From contig NZ_AUJK01000003.1 of NCBI RefSeq assembly GCF_000424185.1, forward strand, positions 62,001-126,000: DNA of 64,000 nucleotides, read 5' to 3'. The stretch is from Prevotella sp. AGR2160. GTDB lineage: Bacteria > Bacteroidota > Bacteroidia > Bacteroidales > Bacteroidaceae. The notes beneath the pieces are model-generated. The model was not told where the DNA came from and did not search any database. It saw nothing but the letters and a program-made list of their open reading frames with translations. Position numbers and translations under genes: made by a program. Position 1 is the first letter of the stretch. Each line of letters begins with the position of its first letter. Shown piece by piece: positions 7,008 through 16,412 of this stretch.

Positions 7008-9599
7008 TTAACGGATAACCTTCATGGTCTTACCACCCTGCTTGATGATATACATCTGACGACGACTGTTGTCGAAGTGATAGATGCGCTGTCCAGAGAG
7101 GGTATAGATCTCTACAGGAGTGTTGTCATCGAAGCGGCTGTCATCGGCCGTGATATTATCGATACCGGTGATCACGTCGTTGCGGTGCCATACCTCTACG
7201 GATTTCAGAATGCACTTCGTACCCTTCAGGCCCATACCGACACTGTTCAACTGCGCAGCCTCATCAGCCGTGACGGTGAACCAGAAGCGCGGAGCCTGAA
7301 CACCAACATTCTTGAAGTTAGAGCGGATAGCCTCCCAGCCCTTGAGGTAGACAATCTGCAGCTGAGCCATCTCCGTGGCATTGGTCTCCGTGAGGTTAAA
7401 CACCACACGGTCGCCTTCCTGCAGCCCGGCAGCCTTGAACTTAGCAGGCTGGATCTTCGTCAGGGCGTCATCACTCCACATACCCATATCGAGACCGCCA
7501 CCCTTCGGTGAGAACACAGCCTTTGTGGTATATTCATACTGCGGAGAGGCCGTCTCAAGGACAACACTCGTCAGCGTACAGTTCTGGCCCTTGATACGGA
7601 GGCCACCATCCTGTTCGCCATTGAGGAGGTCATCGACGTTCTCGGCGTTAAGCGTGAACTCATAAGTGGTCTTTCCCTTCTTGATATCCACGCAGCCCTG
7701 GCCTTCCTTGCCTTCAACCATGGCACTGTAGCCACTGTTGCCGATCTGCAGCTGCGGGCCCTTCTTGCCGGAGTAGACAGGATCTGAGATCGTGAAGATC
7801 AGCTTATCACCCTTCTGAGCACCATCGAAACGGTAACCGAGGAGTTTCAGGCCGTTGCCGCTCCACTCAATGGGGAACGAGCCTTCCCAAACCGTCACGC
7901 GATAGCCATTCTCAACGGGAACGATAGGATCGTTGCCACCCTTGACATAGCGCTTCTTGTTCATGGCGGTGATGGTATAGCCACTGCCGGCGAGCTTCCA
8001 GGTACTTGTCAGTGCGGAGAAGTTGGCATCGGTGATCGCCAGACGATAGTCACCATTGAAGGAACCGGAGGCGATGGTCTTGCCAGCCTTCGTCTGAATC
8101 GTCAGCGTGCCGCTGCCGGAGCCCTTGAACTGGATGGTATCACCTACCGCAAAGCCGGCAGCAGAGAAGATCTTACCGTCACCCGCCGTAGCGCTACCCG
8201 TCCAAGGCAGATAGTTGGCATCGGGATCGGTTGTGCCACCACCCTTGATACCGCTGAATAGGGAGCACTCCTTAGAGGTCTCTTTAATACCGTTGTGTCC
8301 AAGGATGATGCACTTACCATTCTCCTTCATGTCGGAGTCATCATAGCCACCGAACATATCGCAGGCCTCCGTGCCATCACCGTTACCGGTCCATGACCAG
8401 CCGAGATAGCCGACGCTCTTAGCCTGACAGTGATCGAGGATCTCCTGCCATGCCACGCTCTGTCCCTTGTGATTATAGGAGAACTCGCCGACGATGACGG
8501 GCGCGCCTACCGTGAGGGCATTGTCGATAGCCGCATCCACCTTGGCAGCGGTGGGGAAGCAGTCGTAGAGATGCTCGGAGAAGATCATATTCTTATCGGG
8601 ATCGGAAGCGAGGACGCCAGCGCCGGCCTCAGGAATAGAAGCGGGATACTGGCCGTAGCCGGCACAGTCAACGATGAGGGTATTCTTGATACCCGCGTTA
8701 CGCAGCATCGGGATCACCTTCTCATAACCGGCAGCCCAGGAAGAAGCCTCCCAGTTGCCGTACCACTCATTACTGATATTGATGAGGACATAAGCGCGGT
8801 TAGCGTTGAGAATATCCTTCATGGAAATCCAGAAGTTAGCGGCGCGCTCAAGATCAGACTCCTTGTTGGAACCAGTCTCGTCATGCGTATTGAAGATTGC
8901 GATCAACTTGTTGTCCTTACAGAGCTTGATCAGATTGCTCAGCTCGGCTGCCGTAGGCTTCTTCCAGGAACGGTTGCCGCCATCAGCGAGCTGAATACGG
9001 ATGACGTTAGCGCCCTGACGCTTAGCTGCGGGGATGACATCATCGGCGGTGTTACCATCGCCATTGCCATACTGCCAGCACCAAGAGTAGTTGACACCAC
9101 GCATGATGAACTCATTGCCATTGGCATCAAGAAGTTTCGTGCCACTGGTATGGAAGCCCTTACCAGAATAGTTGGAGCTGCTGCCGGAGTTACCGCTGTC
9201 ACCACTGGTACTGCCCCCCGTATTACCGCTGTCGTCACCACCGGAGATGACGGTCACTGAGGTGAGCTTGAAGTTCTGTCCTTTCACATTAACGCCCTGA
9301 CTAAGGGTGGAGGCGTTGGAGGACGTCACATCGATGGTATAGGTACCATCGAAAGAGGCGTAATCGCCGGTGAACTTCGTCTGCCAGTCCTTCGAGCAGA
9401 TCTGAATCTGCGCGTTGGAATAGGCGTCACCCTTGAAAACAATCTTGTCACCGCTGGAGACGGATCCGATGCTCACTTCCTGACAACTGTTCCAGTTGTT
9501 AGCATCGAAAGCACCGCTCCATACGACGGAAGATTTTGCGTAGACCATGAGCGTGAAGAGGACCACACCCAGGAATAGCAAGTTTAACTTTCTTAGCAT
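7008..9599 (-). CDS. Secreted GH5 beta-mannanase-like enzyme with several CBM-like domains
   Basis: An 863-residue multidomain hydrolase. A signal peptide (1-21) leads to a beta-sandwich domain (about 22-118), a Gly/Ser linker (120-145), the GH5 barrel (about 147-450), and three more beta-sandwich, probably carbohydrate-binding modules (about 460-545, 560-680, 690-805). The acid/base is Glu278 in NISNEWYGNW and the nucleophile Glu372 in VGEFSYNHKG. These resemble the bacterial mannanase branch of GH5. The tail TPVEIYTLSGQRIYHF to KTMKVIR resembles a short type IX sorting end. It sits between the chimeric GH9 gene and GH26. Endoglucanase activity remains possible. Confidence 0.9.
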   Translation of the reverse strand: MLRKLNLLFLGVVLFTLMVYAKSSVVWSGAFDANNWNSCQEVSIGSVSSGDKIVFKGDAYSNAQIQICSKDWQTKFTGDYASFDGTYTIDVTSSNASTLSQGVNVKGQNFKLTSVTVISGGDDSGNTGGSTSGDSGNSGSSSNYSGKGFHTSGTKLLDANGNEFIMRGVNYSWCWQYGNGDGNTADDVIPAAKRQGANVIRIQLADGGNRSWKKPTAAELSNLIKLCKDNKLIAIFNTHDETGSNKESDLERAANFWISMKDILNANRAYVLINISNEWYGNWEASSWAAGYEKVIPMLRNAGIKNTLIVDCAGYGQYPASIPEAGAGVLASDPDKNMIFSEHLYDCFPTAAKVDAAIDNALTVGAPVIVGEFSYNHKGQSVAWQEILDHCQAKSVGYLGWSWTGNGDGTEACDMFGGYDDSDMKENGKCIILGHNGIKETSKECSLFSGIKGGGTTDPDANYLPWTGSATAGDGKIFSAAGFAVGDTIQFKGSGSGTLTIQTKAGKTIASGSFNGDYRLAITDANFSALTSTWKLAGSGYTITAMNKKRYVKGGNDPIVPVENGYRVTVWEGSFPIEWSGNGLKLLGYRFDGAQKGDKLIFTISDPVYSGKKGPQLQIGNSGYSAMVEGKEGQGCVDIKKGKTTYEFTLNAENVDDLLNGEQDGGLRIKGQNCTLTSVVLETASPQYEYTTKAVFSPKGGGLDMGMWSDDALTKIQPAKFKAAGLQEGDRVVFNLTETNATEMAQLQIVYLKGWEAIRSNFKNVGVQAPRFWFTVTADEAAQLNSVGMGLKGTKCILKSVEVWHRNDVITGIDNITADDSRFDDNTPVEIYTLSGQRIYHFDNSRRQMYIIKQGGKTMKVIR

Positions 9600-11767
9600 G
9601 ATAAATAAATATTAGTGAATATTAAAGGATAACTTTTTTCACTGTTCCGTCCGACAACTTGACGACCGTAAGGCCATGATGACGGCTGCTGACCCGACGG
9701 CGACTTCATATAGTCCCATTTCACGCCCTGAGGTCCGGAGACACGGAACTGAATCTCGCAACGGCTCGGATCCTGTCCACCCGGCATGATCTTGTCGCCC
9801 GTAAGGTCGAGGTCTACATAGTAGATGCCATCCTTTCCTGTCGGCAGCAACTTGGAGATCTTCACCGGCTTCTGAGCGTAGTTGCTCTGCGTAGTGAAGT
9901 CGTTGGCTGTCTTGCCGGCCTTCAGAACATCGCTGATATCATAGTAGACACGCACATGAAGCTTATCCGACACGCGAGCGGGCCATGCCGTATGGTTGCG
10001 TACGATGATCTTCAACTCCACGAAGTTCGTCTGATTCTGAGAATCCTGGCAGTTGATACCACTCTCTACGAAGAACTCCTTGCCGTCGGGTGTCTCGATG
10101 GCGCTGGGATCAGCGACCTTCTTCACACCGTTATTTTCAAAGACGGCAGCGACCATACCCGTATAACAGGCATTGTAGTCGCAGGCCACCTCATTAGTCT
10201 CGTAGTTGTTGCGGACATCCTTATAAGAGCTGTCATCGCCACTGGAAGGACCACCGACGACGGCGCCTTGGAGGACATGACGGTTCTCATCGGGCAGATC
10301 AGCCATATTGTTGTTCCAGGAGCCGTGAGCCGTACGGTGATGCTCATGGGTAGGATAGTTCGTGCCGTAGCCGACATGGAACACCTGACCGCTGCTGCCG
10401 AGGACATAGTTGGTGACGGTCTGGGCAAATTCATTGGCAGCCTGCTTATAGTCAGCCTTGGCCTTGCTCCATTTGGCGTAAACCTCACCCATGAAGGCGG
10501 CACCGGCGGCATATCGGATGGAACCCCAGTTACTCATCACGGGCAGGCCGCCCTGCGTGCGGTTGATCGGATTGGAGCCTTTCACGCCGTTGCGTCCGTT
10601 CCAGTAGTCGATCATGTTCTCAATCGGCTTGGCGTAGGTCTCGTCGCCCGTCAGCTCGGCGAGCTTCATGCAGGCACCGAGATGCACGTCATCCCAGCAG
10701 ATCGGCCAGGAATAGGATGTCTCCGTACCGCCCTGGAACTCCTTACCGAAGTGAGTAGCGTAGTCCTTGGCCTTGTCGAGGTAGGTTTTGTCGCCCGTAG
10801 CCTGGTAGAGCCAGCAGGAGGCGAGGGCGTCCACCTCATAGACGCCGTTATCCTCCGTACCGGCCCAGAAGGTCCCATTCTTCGTGGGGAAGAGGCTGAT
10901 GACATCCTCGGAGACGTAATGGTTCCGCTCGTCCTGGATATGGATCAGACGGGACTGGTTGCCGGCAGAATGCAAGAGGGAGAAACTGCTTTTGTGATAT
11001 CCGATGAAGATCGTACGAGTCTGTGGATCCGCATACAGTGACTGGATATGATTACTAGACAGTCCGTTGACGAGAGGAGCCGTCTGCTCGATCTGCTGAC
11101 AGAAATTGCCATAGGCGTCAAAGACATACAGTCCGTGGTTGGAGGTCGCCACGACGATTTTTCCTGCCGCGTCACGCTCAATGCCCATGATATCGGGGGC
11201 AACGTCACCATAGGTCTTCCACTGCCGGTGGGCAACGTCGTAACGCATGAGCTTACCATTTCCGCGCAGCCATATATTCTGACGGCTATCAGTGGCAAAC
11301 TGTATCTTCGGATCATAATCAATCGGTTCCGGTAGGGATGTCAGAACATGACAGGAGACGCACCCACCCTGCAGCGACGCCGTGAAGAGATGACGGGTCG
11401 TAACGACATACATCCGCCCGCCGGCACGGGCGACATCAACGATGCGGCCCGAAGAGGCGGGGAAGGCATAAAAGGCACGCTTGCGGCTTTTGAAGTCAAA
11501 GACGGTCAGGATCTGCTGAATGATGATCGACAGGTCGTGAGGACGTTTGTAAGCGGTAGGATTACTGCTGAGAAGCTGCGGATAGGTCATCAGTCCTTTC
11601 GACGTGCCCACCCACAACAATCCGGTATGGTCCTTATACAGACTATACACACATAGCGACCGCGTCTCTATACGCTGGTAGAGATTGTCACCTTTTACGG
11701 AAAGTGCCACCACACTCTCCAACAGAATGAGAAACAGGATAATCACCTTGTGAATATTCCGGTTCAT
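9593..11767 (-). CDS. Chimera: HTCS propeller fused to truncated GH9-CBM3c, with 3' frameshift
   Basis: Residues 1 to about 308 are the signal peptide and periplasmic propeller of a hybrid two-component sensor (DHTGLLWVGTSKGLMTY, KNGTFWAGTEDNGVY). From about 311 the protein becomes a GH9 endoglucanase core (LASCWLYQATGDKTYLDKAK), with HEHHRTAHGSW and acid Glu526 in NEVACDYNA. It ends with a CBM3c-like domain (about 560-690). The GH9 N-terminal part with the catalytic Asp pair is missing, as are the sensor's kinase and DNA-binding parts, so neither activity is expected. The junction is near 10840. Near 9680-9695 the frame appears shifted: a different frame reads GLTVVKLSDGTVKKVIL then stop at 9622, a normal tail. 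Deletion or misassembly could explain this. Confidence 0.85.
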   Translation of the reverse strand: MNRNIHKVIILFLILLESVVALSVKGDNLYQRIETRSLCVYSLYKDHTGLLWVGTSKGLMTYPQLLSSNPTAYKRPHDLSIIIQQILTVFDFKSRKRAFYAFPASSGRIVDVARAGGRMYVVTTRHLFTASLQGGCVSCHVLTSLPEPIDYDPKIQFATDSRQNIWLRGNGKLMRYDVAHRQWKTYGDVAPDIMGIERDAAGKIVVATSNHGLYVFDAYGNFCQQIEQTAPLVNGLSSNHIQSLYADPQTRTIFIGYHKSSFSLLHSAGNQSRLIHIQDERNHYVSEDVISLFPTKNGTFWAGTEDNGVYEVDALASCWLYQATGDKTYLDKAKDYATHFGKEFQGGTETSYSWPICWDDVHLGACMKLAELTGDETYAKPIENMIDYWNGRNGVKGSNPINRTQGGLPVMSNWGSIRYAAGAAFMGEVYAKWSKAKADYKQAANEFAQTVTNYVLGSSGQVFHVGYGTNYPTHEHHRTAHGSWNNNMADLPDENRHVLQGAVVGGPSSGDDSSYKDVRNNYETNEVACDYNACYTGMVAAVFENNGVKKVADPSAIETPDGKEFFVESGINCQDSQNQTNFVELKIIVRNHTAWPARVSDKLHVRVYYDISDVLKAGKTANDFTTQSNYAQKPVKISKLLPTGKDGIYYVDLDLTGDKIMPGGQDPSRCEIQFRVSGPQGVKWDYMKSPSGQQPSSWPYGRQVVGRNSEKSYPLIFTNIYLSC

Positions 11768-11989
11768 AAGATTTTAATTAGTTTTGTTTTTGCTAAAATA
11801 ACAAAATGTACATAATTATGCAACAATTTTCTTAAAATAAACAACTATGGGATAAATCAACCCCAAAAAATAGACAAATAAACGACCACAATCGTAACAT
11901 AAAAATCATTGACTACACTGCAGCAGATTGATTTCAACTTTTTTGTTTTTGTTTCCACTGTTTTTCTTGTATGCCTCAAAAAAAATCAC
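11768..11989. other. AT-rich divergent intergenic region
   Basis: This region separates the leftward glycanase genes from the rightward FAH-family gene. No clean TAnnTTTG box faces left; the nearest is TACATTTTG, one base too long. No palindromic repeat or hairpin is evident. Confidence 0.4.
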
Positions 11990-11997
11990 GACCTTTG
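11964..11997 (+). promoter_or_regulatory. Promoter of the FAH-family gene
   Basis: GACCTTTG (11990-11997) differs by one base from TAnnTTTG. TTCTTG (11964-11969) lies 20 bases upstream. The gene starts at 12025. Confidence 0.5.
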
Positions 11998-12024
11998 CAG
12001 ACAGAAATATAAAAGATTACAATT

Positions 12025-12642
12025 ATGAAGATATTCGCCATCGGGATGAACTACTCCCGGCACAATAAATCGATGGGACACCCGTTATCCAGACCACAGG
12101 AGCCCGTGATCTTCCTCATGCCCGACACGGCCCTGCTGAAGGACCACAAACCCTTCTTTATCCCCGATGACCTCGGGCGGATAGAGTATGAGGCGGAGGT
12201 CGTCGTGAGGATCTGCCGCCTCGGCAAGACGATTCCCCAGCGCTTCGCCCACCGCTACTACGACGCCGTGACTGTCGGCATCGACTTCACGGCCCGGGAG
12301 CGCCAGCAACAGGCCAAAGCCGCCGGAAAGCCCTGGGACCTCTGCAAGGGCTTCGACGGCGCCGCACCCATCGGCGAATGGATCCCGAAGGACCAGCTCC
12401 TCGACCTGCAGCACCTGCCCTTCCACCTCGACATCAACGGCCGGACGGTGCAGGAGGGCTGTACGGCCGACATGCTCTTCAAGATCGATGAGATCATCGC
12501 CTATATCTCCCGTTTCTGGACCCTCCGCACGGGAGACCTCCTCTTCACGGGCTGTCCCGCCGCCTGTGATGCCGTCCACGAGAACGACCATCTCGAGGGG
12601 TTCATTGGAGATAGGAAAGTGTTGGAGTTCGATTGCAAGTAG
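12025..12642 (+). CDS. Fumarylacetoacetate hydrolase-family protein
   Basis: A compact 205-residue member of the FAH superfamily, which cleaves or decarboxylates small 2-oxo acids (acylpyruvates, oxaloacetate, homoprotocatechuate products). The metal-binding pattern is visible: ExE in RIEYEAEVVV (about residues 55-59), the downstream Asp in VGIDFTARERQQQ, and LFTGCPA near the C-terminus. It has its own promoter and precedes porU by 51 bases. The stop codon TAG is formed by the first bases of a palindromic repeat. The substrate cannot be told from sequence. Confidence 0.88.
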   Translation: MKIFAIGMNYSRHNKSMGHPLSRPQEPVIFLMPDTALLKDHKPFFIPDDLGRIEYEAEVVVRICRLGKTIPQRFAHRYYDAVTVGIDFTARERQQQAKAAGKPWDLCKGFDGAAPIGEWIPKDQLLDLQHLPFHLDINGRTVQEGCTADMLFKIDEIIAYISRFWTLRTGDLLFTGCPAACDAVHENDHLEGFIGDRKVLEFDCK

Positions 12643-12665
12643 GGACATGATTCATCATGCTCCGC
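12639..12665 (+). repeat. Family A palindrome, copy 2 (contains a stop codon)
   Basis: GTAGGGACATGAT, TC, ATCATGCTCCGC. The TAG at 12640-12642 is the stop of the FAH-family gene. Confidence 0.85.
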
Positions 12666-12693
12666 ACCCTACGGTGGAAGAAATATAAAATTT

Positions 12694-15600
12694 ATGAGAA
12701 AGATACTATCCCTTATCATACTGTTGCTCACTGTGCTCCCCCTGGCTCTTCAGGCCCGGGAGATCAGGGAGATGGTATACCTCGGCAGCAACACGGCGCG
12801 CGTCGACTCCACCCTACCCGCCTATGTCTATGCCCTCCCCGTGGACGGCAGCTACCGCGACAGCACCTATACCGCCACCCTCCTCTATCCCGAGTTCATC
12901 GACCTCGCCCCCTCGGAGGTGGAGCGTTACCAGCGGCTCAGCGACGGACAGCAGACCGGCGACATGCCCGCCGTCTCGCAGCGCCTCTCCTTCGACCGCA
13001 AGCGCGGCTCCATCGTCTTCTCCTTCTGTCCCGTCGTCTTCCGTAACGGTAAATACCAGTTTCTCGTCTCCTTCCTCCTTGACATCAAGGCCGAAGCGAA
13101 GGCCACGCCTACGGCCCGGAGCAAGGCCGCCCGGACGGCACACCTCAGCAGTACGCCCTCCAGCGCTGCCTCGACGACATCAGCCGCCGACCGCTATGCC
13201 ACCACCTCCGTCCTCGCAACAGGCTCCTGGGCGAAGATCCGCGTGAAGAACACAGGCGTCTACCAGCTCACCGACGCCCTCATCCGCAAGGCCGGCTTCT
13301 CCGACCTCAGTAAGGTGAAGATCTACGGCTGCGGCGGCAACCTCATCCCCGAGAAGCTCACCGAGGAGAGTCTGAAGGCCCATGACGACCTCAAGCAAGT
13401 GCCGCAGTGCATCATCGGCGGCAAGCACCTCTTCTATGCCCGCGGCCCCGTGAGCTGGGCCAGCAAGACCAGTGGCGTGCGTACCCGCAACCCCTATTCC
13501 TCCTACGGATATTATTTCATCACCCAGAACAACGACACCGTCGCCACCGTCGACAGTGCCGCCTTCGAGGGCGCGCAGCATCACAACGACGACTACCACG
13601 CCCTCTACGAGAATGACGGCTACAGTTGGTATCCCGGCGGCCGGAACCTCTTCGACGCCGACGCCATCGCGGCCGGGAAGACGAAGACGCTCACGTTCAC
13701 CGTCCCCAAGGGCACCACGCAGACCACCCTCTATGTCGGTATCTCCGGTAATACCAAGAAAGGTGCCACGGCACAGATCCTCGCCGCCGACTCCATCCTC
13801 GGCACCATCACCACGAAACAGCTCGGCGATTACGACAAGGGCGCTGCCGCCTACCGCACCTATGTCCTCCGTGACTCCCTTGCCTCGGCCGCCATCACGA
13901 TCAAGAATACGGGCAATGAGGACATCCGCCTCGACTATGTCTCCGAGACCTGGAACGTACCCATGGACCTGCCCCTGCTGAGCAAGGTCACGCAGGCCCC
14001 CGAATACGTCTACAACATCAGCAACCAGAACCACCATGGCGACAGTCAGGCCGACATGATCATCATCATCCCCGCCTCACAGAAGCTCAAAGCCCAGGCC
14101 GAACGGCTGAAGGCCTTCCACGAGAGCCATGACGGACTGCGCGTGAACATCGTGCCCGCCGACGAGCTCTACAACGAATTTTCCAGTGGCACCCCCGATG
14201 CCGCCGCCTACCGTAACTATCTGAAGATGCTCTACGACCGTGCCGGGACGGAGAGCGACCAGCCGAAATACCTCCTGCTCTTCGGCAACGGCGTCTGGGA
14301 CAGCCGTCTCCTCACCCCCGAATGCAAGAACCTCGATGCCGACGATCTCCTACTGATGTATGAGAGTGAGAACTCCTTCAATGAGATCTACTGCTATTTC
14401 GATGACTCCTGGTTCGGACTCCTCGACGACGGCGAAGGCGACAACCCCGCCCAGCAGCAGATCGATGTCGCCGTGGGACGTTTCCCCGTGGCCAATGCCG
14501 ACGAGGCGAAGATTGCCGTCGACAAGACCATCAACTATGCCGCCAACAGCAATGCCGGCAACTGGGAGAACAGCCTCGTCTTTATGGGGGATGACGGCAA
14601 CAACAACCTCCACATGAACGACGAGAACAACACCGCCGAAATCATCAGCAGTGCCTATCCCGACTATGCCGTCCATAAGGTGATGTGGGACGCCTATACC
14701 GAGAATTCCACCTCCACGGGCAACAGCTATCCCGACGCTACGAAATATATCAAGAAACTGCAGAACAACGGCGCGCTCATCATGGACTATGCCGGTCACG
14801 GCAATGCCACGCAGCTCTCCCATGAGGCCGTATTGAAACTCAGTGACTTCACCTCCTTCGCCAACGAGAACCTGCCGCTGTGGATCACGGCAGCCTGTGA
14901 CATCATGGCCTACGACGGCGTGGAGCAGAATATCGGCGTGTCGAGCTTCCTCAATGCCAACGGCGGTTCCATGGCTTTCTACGGTACCACCCGTACCGTC
15001 TATGCCAACTACAACCGCTTCATCAACCGCGCTTTCCTCCGCCGCGTCCTCAGCTTCGACAGTGATGGCAAGGCCATGACGATCGGTGAGGCCCACCGCC
15101 TCTCGCAGAACGACATCATGCTCGGCCGCTATCAGGACCTGGAATGGCAGTATACCAACAATCAATGGGAGTTGAAAACAGTGACAGAGCTCGACAATAC
15201 CGTCAACCACCTGCAGTACTCCCTCATCGGTGATCCTGCGCTGCGCCTGAACCTCCCGTCGATGAAGGTCGTCATCGACTCCATCAACGGCACTGCCGTA
15301 GCCTCCGCCGCTACCCTGCCGGCCCTCAAAGCCGGTGGCATCGCCTCCGTGAAGGGGCATATCGCCAAGACGACGAGTGCCACGGACGCTGCCACAGCCA
15401 CGACAGCCACGGACTTCAACGGCCTCATCACCCTCACCGTATGGGACAACAAGGAGCTCGTCACCTGTAAGGGCAACACCTCCGCTGCCGTCACCGACAC
15501 CGTCTTCACCTATTACGACCGCACGAAGACGATCTACCAAGGGCAGAACACCGTGAAGGACGGCACCTTCGCGTTCTCCTTCGCCGTTCCGAAAGATATC

Positions 15601-16374
15601 AACTACAGTAATGAGAACGGACTGATTACCGCCTTCGCCGTCAACAGCGACAAGAGCGTGACGGCACAGGGATCCTCCACGGCCTTCACCGTCGGCGGCA
15701 GCGCCCTGGCCGAGAACGACTCCATCGGGCCCAAGGTCTACGCCTATCTCAACAGTCCCACCTTCGTCGACGGCGGCAGCGTGAACAGCACGCCCTATTT
15801 CGTTGCGGAGATCAGTGACAGCGACGGCATCAACGCCTCCGGGGCGGGACTCGGGCACGACCTGCAGCTCGTCATCGACAACAGCGCGGCGATGACCTAC
15901 AGCCTCAATGTCAACTTCACCTATGCCTTCAACTCCTACACCGAGGGCACGACCTGGTATTCCATCCCTGAGCTCACGGCCGGCAGACACCAGCTGCGCT
16001 TCACGGCATGGGATATCCTGAACAACGCCACGACGACAGTGCTCAACTTCAATGTCGTGAAGAACCTCGAGCCGAACATCCTAGAGATCACGGCCACGGA
16101 GAACCCCGCGAAGACCTCCACGACCTTCATCATCTCGCATGACCGCGCCGGAAGTACCGTCAACACGGACATCGAGGTCTACGACATGGCCGGACGCCTC
16201 GTATGGGAGCATAACGAGGAGAGCACTTCGTCGGACGGCACGACAGCAGTAACGTGGAATCTCTGTTCCTCCGCCGGCTCACGGCTGCCCGGTGGCATCT
16301 ATATTTACCGCGCCAAACTAGGCTGCGAGAGCAGCAGCAAGGTCTCGAAGGTGAGAAAACTCATCATACAATAA
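12694..16374 (+). CDS. porU: Type IX secretion sortase PorU (C25 cysteine protease family)
   Basis: A 1226-residue surface sortase that removes C-terminal signals from type IX cargo and attaches cargo to the cell surface. A signal peptide (1-21) is followed by a beta-rich N-terminal region and the gingipain-like C25 domain (about 450-860). The catalytic His702 lies in MDYAGHGNA and Cys735 in WITAACDIMAYDG; YLLLFGNGVWD and YSLIGDPALRLN are further family marks. The C-terminus (DIEVYDMAGRLVWEH to KVRKLIIQ) is itself a type IX-like sorting domain. porV follows 38 bases downstream, the usual order. The start at 12694 gives a clean signal peptide. Confidence 0.93.
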   Translation: MRKILSLIILLLTVLPLALQAREIREMVYLGSNTARVDSTLPAYVYALPVDGSYRDSTYTATLLYPEFIDLAPSEVERYQRLSDGQQTGDMPAVSQRLSFDRKRGSIVFSFCPVVFRNGKYQFLVSFLLDIKAEAKATPTARSKAARTAHLSSTPSSAASTTSAADRYATTSVLATGSWAKIRVKNTGVYQLTDALIRKAGFSDLSKVKIYGCGGNLIPEKLTEESLKAHDDLKQVPQCIIGGKHLFYARGPVSWASKTSGVRTRNPYSSYGYYFITQNNDTVATVDSAAFEGAQHHNDDYHALYENDGYSWYPGGRNLFDADAIAAGKTKTLTFTVPKGTTQTTLYVGISGNTKKGATAQILAADSILGTITTKQLGDYDKGAAAYRTYVLRDSLASAAITIKNTGNEDIRLDYVSETWNVPMDLPLLSKVTQAPEYVYNISNQNHHGDSQADMIIIIPASQKLKAQAERLKAFHESHDGLRVNIVPADELYNEFSSGTPDAAAYRNYLKMLYDRAGTESDQPKYLLLFGNGVWDSRLLTPECKNLDADDLLLMYESENSFNEIYCYFDDSWFGLLDDGEGDNPAQQQIDVAVGRFPVANADEAKIAVDKTINYAANSNAGNWENSLVFMGDDGNNNLHMNDENNTAEIISSAYPDYAVHKVMWDAYTENSTSTGNSYPDATKYIKKLQNNGALIMDYAGHGNATQLSHEAVLKLSDFTSFANENLPLWITAACDIMAYDGVEQNIGVSSFLNANGGSMAFYGTTRTVYANYNRFINRAFLRRVLSFDSDGKAMTIGEAHRLSQNDIMLGRYQDLEWQYTNNQWELKTVTELDNTVNHLQYSLIGDPALRLNLPSMKVVIDSINGTAVASAATLPALKAGGIASVKGHIAKTTSATDAATATTATDFNGLITLTVWDNKELVTCKGNTSAAVTDTVFTYYDRTKTIYQGQNTVKDGTFAFSFAVPKDINYSNENGLITAFAVNSDKSVTAQGSSTAFTVGGSALAENDSIGPKVYAYLNSPTFVDGGSVNSTPYFVAEISDSDGINASGAGLGHDLQLVIDNSAAMTYSLNVNFTYAFNSYTEGTTWYSIPELTAGRHQLRFTAWDILNNATTTVLNFNVVKNLEPNILEITATENPAKTSTTFIISHDRAGSTVNTDIEVYDMAGRLVWEHNEESTSSDGTTAVTWNLCSSAGSRLPGGIYIYRAKLGCESSSKVSKVRKLIIQ

Positions 16375-16412
16375 AAGTATGATCTTTCCGTTATCCCAGA
16401 AAACAAGAAAGA

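Noticed and set aside
14350..15990. Long leftward frame opposite porU
   Set aside because: Gly/Val/Asp-rich antisense shadow without domains; porU carries the catalytic motifs.
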